Assembly: GCA_014584395.1 (NCBI GenBank)
Contig: JACTMY010000005.1
Coordinates: 57,294 to 121,293, forward strand
Direction: 5' to 3'
DNA length: 64,000 bases
Origin: Planctomycetota bacterium
Lineage (GTDB): Bacteria > Planctomycetota > Planctomycetia > Gemmatales > HRBIN36
The notes beneath the pieces are model-generated. The model saw only the letters and a program-made list of their open reading frames with translations, ran no database searches and had not been told where the DNA came from. This document shows, one piece after another, positions 58,151 through 64,000 of this stretch (position 1 is the first letter of the stretch; each line of letters opens with the position of its first letter). Position numbers and translations under genes: made by a program.

Positions 58151-58750
58151 ATGGCCGTTCAAGTGGATGACTTCAACGAATTGATGTGCAAGGCGCGGGA
58201 GGGCGATGCTGACGCTTTGCAAAGGTTGAGCGAAGTCTATGAGAAGGAGCTTCGGCTGGTCGCGCGCGTCCAATTGGGCCCGGCGCTCAGGCCTTATCTC
58301 GATTCGCTCGACCTGGTGCAGACGGTGCATCGCTCGATCATGATGGGGCTCAAGGATCACAAATTTGAGATCAATACGCCCGATCATCTGATTGGTTTGG
58401 CCCTTACCATGGTTCGGCGGAAAGTCGCCCGTCACTGGCGGCGGATGCAAAGGCAGCAACGCATGAGCTTCCACGGCCAAGCCGGCGAAGAGCAAACGAC
58501 CAATGTCCTGACTGACCTCAGCAGCGGCGAGGGCGATCCGGCCAAGAACGCCCAGTTGCGGGACGCCGTTCAGCATCTATGGAATCATCTCGACGAGGTC
58601 GAACGCAGCGTCATGACGCTCCGCATGCAAGGACTCACCACCGTGGAAGTGGCGAAGCGGCTCGAACTGGACGCCGACGTCCTGCGCGTGCGGCTCAGCC
58701 GGCTGCGGCAGCGGCTCCGCCAGGCGGGCGTGCTCTCCGAGTGGTTGTAA
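58151..58750 (+). CDS. ECF-type RNA polymerase sigma factor
   Basis: A protein of 199 residues with region 2 (about 10-95, with DLVQTVHRSIMMGL and MVRRKVARHWRR) and region 4 (about 135-190, ending VAKRLELDADVLRVRLSRLRQRL, a helix-turn-helix). The linker 100-130 is Ser/Gly/Asp-rich. It would direct polymerase to a dedicated regulon. The adjacent, divergent Ser/Thr kinase fits the planctomycete pattern of ECF factors controlled by phosphorylation rather than by an anti-sigma factor; no anti-sigma gene is next to it. Confidence 0.93.
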   Translation: MAVQVDDFNELMCKAREGDADALQRLSEVYEKELRLVARVQLGPALRPYLDSLDLVQTVHRSIMMGLKDHKFEINTPDHLIGLALTMVRRKVARHWRRMQRQQRMSFHGQAGEEQTTNVLTDLSSGEGDPAKNAQLRDAVQHLWNHLDEVERSVMTLRMQGLTTVEVAKRLELDADVLRVRLSRLRQRLRQAGVLSEWL

Positions 58751-58810
58751 GGGCGATGCGGGAATCAAGGTGTTCGGCTGATATTGGGTTCGCTGCATGA
58801 GTAACAAGCG

Positions 58811-59470
58811 ATGTTTCGAGATCGCATAGACGCGGCGCAGCGCCTGGCGGCGCGGCTGCAGCATCGACCGATGGAGCGTCCCGTCGTCCTGGCCATCCCG
58901 CGCGGCGGCGTCCCGGTGGGGGCCGTCCTGGCACGAGCGCTGCATGCCGATTTGGACGTCATCCTGGCCCGCAAACTCCGCCATCCGATCCACACCGAGT
59001 ACGCCGTTGGAGCCGTCGGCGAGGACGCGGAGGTCATTTGGAATCAAGAAGCCCTCGACCATTCCGGCGTGAGCCTCGAGGACATGAAAGAGGAATACCG
59101 CCATCAGATGCGCGAGATTCGCCGCCGCCGCGAGCTGTTTCGCCAAGGTCGGCCGCCCGTGGACCTCGCTGGTCGAACCGTCATCCTTACGGACGACGGC
59201 ATGGCCACCGGCTCCACGGCCCTCGCCGGCCTGCACGTGATTCGGGCCCAGCAGCCCAAGGAGATCATCCTCGCCCTCCCCGTGGCCGCCCCCGAAAGGC
59301 TGCCCCTCGTCCGCGCTCAGTGCGATGAATGCATCTGTCTGCTTGCCCCCGAGGATTTCCAGGCCGTGGCTCAATTTTATGCCGATTTCTCCGAGGTCTC
59401 GGACGACGACGTGCAGAAAATCCTCCTCGACTTCAAGAAGCCCGCCGGACCCTCCCAGCTTAAAGCCTAG
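58811..59470 (+). CDS. Phosphoribosyltransferase-family protein
   Basis: A protein of 219 residues with the PRPP-binding signature VILTDDGMATGSTA at about 115-130 and the AIPRGGVPVGAVLA N-terminal motif. In many bacteria this COG1926-type domain is fused to, or beside, a dienelactone-hydrolase-like domain. Here the two genes are split: the hydrolase is 2 kb downstream at 61387 across a transporter gene. The substrate is not known. Its stop overlaps that of the convergent Na/Pi cotransporter in a 4-bp CTAG. Confidence 0.88.
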   Translation: MFRDRIDAAQRLAARLQHRPMERPVVLAIPRGGVPVGAVLARALHADLDVILARKLRHPIHTEYAVGAVGEDAEVIWNQEALDHSGVSLEDMKEEYRHQMREIRRRRELFRQGRPPVDLAGRTVILTDDGMATGSTALAGLHVIRAQQPKEIILALPVAAPERLPLVRAQCDECICLLAPEDFQAVAQFYADFSEVSDDDVQKILLDFKKPAGPSQLKA

Positions 59471-61197
59471 CCGGCCTGGTTAGTGCCGATCTCAGCTGAG
59501 GCCGTCGGTTCGATGGGTTTCTGTTTGCGCTTGGGCAGAAAGAGCCGGGCGATGCGGCGGGCATGATAATGCAGCCTTTGGCATTGGGCCACGAGGTCGA
59601 CTTCCATTTGAAACGTGGCCGTGCGCGACGGTTCATCCGCCATCAGCCGCCGGCGAAGTTGAAACAGGACCGAGCGGGAGAGCCGATTGAATTCATCCTT
59701 GCCCGCCACGACCTTGGCCGCCAATTCCTCGTCGTCCTCCTTGAAGGTCTGGATGGCGTTATGGAAACTTTCGCTCACGAACTGAAAGAGCCGGCGCAGC
59801 ATCTGCTTGGTCGGGGCGCTGATCGTCAGTTGCAGTTCGAGCCGCTTCAAACCGGGCAAGACCAGGTTGTTGGCGATGACGTCGCCGGCGTTTTCCAAGT
59901 CGTTCGCGACGGCCAGGCAATCCTCCAGCGCCTCCGTTTCCGAATGGGACAGTTCATGGCGGGCCAATTGACGCACATAATCGACGATGGCGACGTAAAG
60001 TTGATTGACCTCTTGATCCGAGCGGGCAATCTCCAATAATTCCTCGCGCGTTCCCTCCAGGACGGCCAGCTTGCACCGCTCCATCATCCGCAGGACGTTT
60101 TCCCCCAGATGGGTGACTTCCAAACGGATGCGGTCCAAAGCCAGCGCCGGCGTGCTCAGCATGGCGGAGTCGAGATAGCGGGCTTTGCCCGCCGCGATCG
60201 GCGACGGCGGCAGCGGCTGACTCGGAATCAGATAACACGCCAACCGCGCCAACGGTCCCGAAAACCAGATCAATACCGCCGTGTTCGCCACGTTGAACAG
60301 CGTATGGGCATGGGCGATTTGCCGCGGCAGGTCGTCGGAAAGCTGGACAACCACAGCGGCAAGCTGCGGGATCAGGAAACTCCAGCTCAACACACCGATG
60401 ACGTTGAACATGAGATGGACCAGGGCCGCCTGCTTGGCTTCGGGAGGCTTGCCCAGGCTGGCGAGCCAGGCCGTGGCGCAGCTCCCCAGGTTAGCCCCCA
60501 GGGCGACGGCCAGGGCCGCTGGCAGCGTCATCACGTTCTGCGACGCCAAAGCCAGGACGATGCCCGTCGTCGCCGCCGAGCTTTGCACGATGGCCGTCAC
60601 GATGGCCCCCGCCATAATCCCCAAGAACGGATGCTCGAGCCGCAACATCAAGGACAGAAAGGGGCCATAGGAGCGCAGCGGACTGGTGGCGTTCGACATT
60701 TGATCCAGGGCGAGGAAGAGCAGTCCCAGGCCGATCAAGACCGATCCCCATTGCCGGGTAAAGTCGCGGCGATATAAGGCGATCCCCGCGAATCCCAGGG
60801 CGATCAACAGCCAGGCCGATTGCGTCACCTTGAACGCCACGATCTGCACCGTCAAGGTAGAACCGATGTTGGCCCCCATGATGACGCCGACCGACTGCTG
60901 CAGCGTCATCAGCCCGGCGCTGACGAAGCCGACGATCAGGACCGTCGTCAAGGAGGAGGATTGCACGATGGCGGTGACCGCGGCCCCCGTCACGATGCCG
61001 ATAAAGCGGTTGGCGGTAAGCCGGCCGAGCAGATCCTTCATCCGCTCCCCCGCTACGGCCCGCAGGCCGTCCGACATCTTTTCGATGCCGTAGAGGAACA
61101 GGGCCAGACCTCCCAGAAGGCCGATCAGGATGGTCCACCAGGAAAATTCAGAAGCGGCAACCGCGGCTGACGGCGCCACCTGACCCAGACCGAGCAT
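59467..61197 (-). CDS. Na/Pi cotransporter family protein with PhoU-like tail
   Basis: A protein of 576 residues from the ATG at 61197 (GGGGAGG five bases upstream). It has two PNaS repeats with the QSS motif: TAIVQSSSLTTV and TAIVQSSAATTGIV, as in NptA/SLC34-like transporters that take up phosphate with sodium. Some eight TM helices occupy about residues 20-330. The C-terminal 220 residues are helical and PhoU-like, with conserved NLENAGDVIANNLVLP. A short Lys/Arg-rich end completes it. Phosphate is the likely ligand; direction (import or export) cannot be seen. Confidence 0.92.
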   Translation of the reverse strand: MLGLGQVAPSAAVAASEFSWWTILIGLLGGLALFLYGIEKMSDGLRAVAGERMKDLLGRLTANRFIGIVTGAAVTAIVQSSSLTTVLIVGFVSAGLMTLQQSVGVIMGANIGSTLTVQIVAFKVTQSAWLLIALGFAGIALYRRDFTRQWGSVLIGLGLLFLALDQMSNATSPLRSYGPFLSLMLRLEHPFLGIMAGAIVTAIVQSSAATTGIVLALASQNVMTLPAALAVALGANLGSCATAWLASLGKPPEAKQAALVHLMFNVIGVLSWSFLIPQLAAVVVQLSDDLPRQIAHAHTLFNVANTAVLIWFSGPLARLACYLIPSQPLPPSPIAAGKARYLDSAMLSTPALALDRIRLEVTHLGENVLRMMERCKLAVLEGTREELLEIARSDQEVNQLYVAIVDYVRQLARHELSHSETEALEDCLAVANDLENAGDVIANNLVLPGLKRLELQLTISAPTKQMLRRLFQFVSESFHNAIQTFKEDDEELAAKVVAGKDEFNRLSRSVLFQLRRRLMADEPSRTATFQMEVDLVAQCQRLHYHARRIARLFLPKRKQKPIEPTASAEIGTNQAG

Positions 61198-61386
61198 CCA
61201 CGCCTCCCCATTTGAAGCCGCGACGGACGACCACACCTATGGCATCATCGTCCAAGAAAGCACGGATCAAGGCAAGCCCAGTGGCCAAGAGGCGGGCGGC
61301 CGCGCCGGCGGGAGGAAATGGCATGAAAAGATAATTGGGAAGTACGATAGTTCATCCACAAATTGTGTTTAGGAAGTTCGGGACAT

Positions 61387-62052
61387 TCACTCCGCCGGCA
61401 GGAGGTTCTGCACGAACCAATCACAGGCGTGCTGGGCGACGGCTTCCAGGGCGCCCGGTTCAGGAAAGAGGTGGGTTGCATGGGGGATGATAAGCAATCC
61501 CTTGGGGCATGTCAGTCGTTGATAAGCCTGCTCGTTCCAATCGACCACGGGTCCATCCAGCCCGCCCACGAGCAGGAGCGTGGCGGCCTTCACCTTTGGC
61601 AAGGCCTCCCAGGCCAGATCGGGCCGTCCGCCGCGGGAGACGATGGCCCGAACCAGGTCAGGCCGAGCCGCGGCGGCGATGAGCGCGGCGGCGCTGCCGG
61701 TGCTGGCGCCGAAGTAGCCCAGCGGCAGGGGCAACGTGCTCGGCTGTTCTCCCAGCCAATCCGCACAGGCGATCAACCGCTCGGCCAGCAGTTGCACGTC
61801 AAAGACAAAGCGTTGATCCTCCGCCTCCGCTTCATCGAGCAGGTCGGCGAGCAGCGTGGCCATGCCGGCCTGATTCAGGACCTGGGCGACATACTGATTG
61901 CGGGGACTGTGGCGGCCGCTCCCGCTGCCGTGGGCAAAGGCAATGACAGCCCGCGGCTTATCGGGGAGCGTGAAGAAAGCTTGCAGATGGCGGCGGCCCG
62001 CGGGGATGTCGACCTCATGCGTCGGAAACGGATTCGATGAGGAAGGACGCAT
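61387..62052 (-). CDS. Dienelactone-hydrolase-like alpha/beta hydrolase
   Basis: A protein of 221 residues. The nucleophile elbow is GYFGASTGSAAA (Ser in G-x-S-x-G), followed by Asp in GGLDGPV and His in PHATHLFPEPG, a complete triad of the alpha/beta hydrolase fold. The N-terminal AFAHGSGSGRHSPRN is typical. The genuine dienelactone activity is doubtful; homologues are usually of unknown function and paired with the phosphoribosyltransferase encoded at 58811. It lies just downstream of the DUF1501 gene on the same strand, with a gap of 22 bp. Confidence 0.88.
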   Translation of the reverse strand: MRPSSSNPFPTHEVDIPAGRRHLQAFFTLPDKPRAVIAFAHGSGSGRHSPRNQYVAQVLNQAGMATLLADLLDEAEAEDQRFVFDVQLLAERLIACADWLGEQPSTLPLPLGYFGASTGSAAALIAAAARPDLVRAIVSRGGRPDLAWEALPKVKAATLLLVGGLDGPVVDWNEQAYQRLTCPKGLLIIPHATHLFPEPGALEAVAQHACDWFVQNLLPAE

Positions 62053-62074
62053 GACAATCCCCTTTCAGCCAGGG

Positions 62075-63553
<1,479 letters not shown>

Positions 63554-64000
63554 GGTCCATCCTTCACTCAATCAGGGTGGGAGGGATCATAAGGCGGGAG
63601 TCCAATTCATTCTAACCGATGCGAGAGCCGTTGCAATGAGTGCTCTGGAAGAGGCTCCAGTGTTGTTGGATGGAATGGCCATGGTGCGCCGCGATGAAGA
63701 GCGGTTCCTCGGCGGCGCCGCCGGCAACCTCAGCGGCAAGGCGTCGTGTTAGTGGTGTGAAAAAGAGAGCTGCGGTGGGGCGGAGTGGTTTGGTCTGGAG
63801 ACCATTTCACAACAGGGTGGCCAATCCACAACTACAGTAGTTCGGTTGGGTGCGTTGATCGCAGCGAAACGCACCATCCCTCCTTCGAGGGCCGATCCCT
63901 CCCGTCGTACAATGCACTCCCGGCCATGCCGCTTGCCTCCGCCGAAAACGAAGTCATTTTCTGCTATCGCCTTAATTGAGAAAATGTTTCTTTTTTATTC
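63554..64000. other. Non-coding end of window
   Basis: These 447 bases run to the window edge. No gene with features is seen on either strand; the short open frames lack motifs. The final 50 bases are AT-rich and could be an upstream region of a gene beyond the edge. A REP-like hairpin is listed separately. Confidence 0.5.
63841..63880. repeat. REP-like palindromic hairpin
   Basis: GGTGCGTT (63849-63856) and AACGCACC (63868-63875) form a perfect 8-bp inverted repeat with an 11-base loop GATCGCAGCGA, preceded by TTCGGTTG. The layout, a GGGTGCGTT ... GCAGCGAAACGCACC hairpin in an intergenic region, looks like the dispersed palindromic repeats known from many bacterial genomes. Only one copy lies in this window. 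Confidence 0.6.

Overview
The window reads as chromosomal DNA of a planctomycete, most likely a Gemmata-like (Gemmatales) bacterium. This is inferred from gene content, not from any marker search. The signs are GC-rich coding; two Ser/Thr kinases of planctomycete layout, one divergent from an ECF sigma factor; a DUF1501 protein and a Tat-type Gfo/Idh/MocA oxidoreductase; a BBP7-like outer-membrane protein; a tandem DUF4159 protein; a PEP-CTERM remnant; and a subtilase starting with the LELLETREAPG-type leader seen on planctomycete surface proteins. I found no tRNA, rRNA, CRISPR array, insertion sequence or prophage.

Layout. 1-10381 (minus strand): a type IV pilus / type II secretion-like cluster in the order GspE/PilB-2, PilT, GspE/PilB-1, GspF/PilC, then three large pseudopilins, the last cut by the window edge. 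10779-17458: an orphan two-lobed ABC-2-like permease, a translationally coupled trio (flippase-like membrane protein, sugar-isomerase-like TIM barrel, HAD phosphatase) and a multi-TM Ser/Thr kinase. 17911-20963: an unrecognised protein, a PEP-CTERM pseudogene broken by an in-frame amber codon, an L,D-transpeptidase without a signal peptide, and a small zinc-ribbon protein. 21266-29378: rlmN, the tandem DUF4159 protein, a subtilase with a 30-glycine linker, and a BBP7-like barrel separated from it by a strong bidirectional hairpin. 29640-37916: YceH-like protein, ftsH, a Tat oxidoreductase, purE, and a 1094-residue LptD/OstA-like protein.

38115-41310 holds four small membrane-anchored proteins in one orientation, three of them with a single N-terminal TM helix and long coiled coils, just upstream of the LptD-like gene. 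I regard this as the best candidate for an undescribed envelope system. 41861-46661: an AHSA1-like protein, mnmA coupled to an ABC-2 permease, and a lipoprotein / TlpA-like thioredoxin / lipoprotein triplet whose two lipoproteins are paralogues. 46814-50399: nuoG, nuoH and nuoI as an isolated part of complex I. 50416-53878: a zinc-ribbon membrane protein, then phzF-like, trpF and a LOG-family gene on the minus strand. 54271-58750: a giant kinase/WD40-like protein divergent from an ECF sigma factor. 58811-63553: phosphoribosyltransferase, Na/Pi cotransporter with PhoU-like tail, dienelactone-hydrolase-like protein and a DUF1501 protein. The last 450 bases are non-coding and hold a REP-like hairpin.

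Most of the window serves the cell envelope: pilus or secretion assembly, LPS-type assembly, peptidoglycan modification, surface protease and barrel, lipoproteins and membrane kinases. Housekeeping genes (rlmN, ftsH, purE, mnmA, nuoGHI, trpF) are scattered among them as single genes or short fragments of usual operons. All start sites were chosen by eye from Shine-Dalgarno spacing and domain starts.
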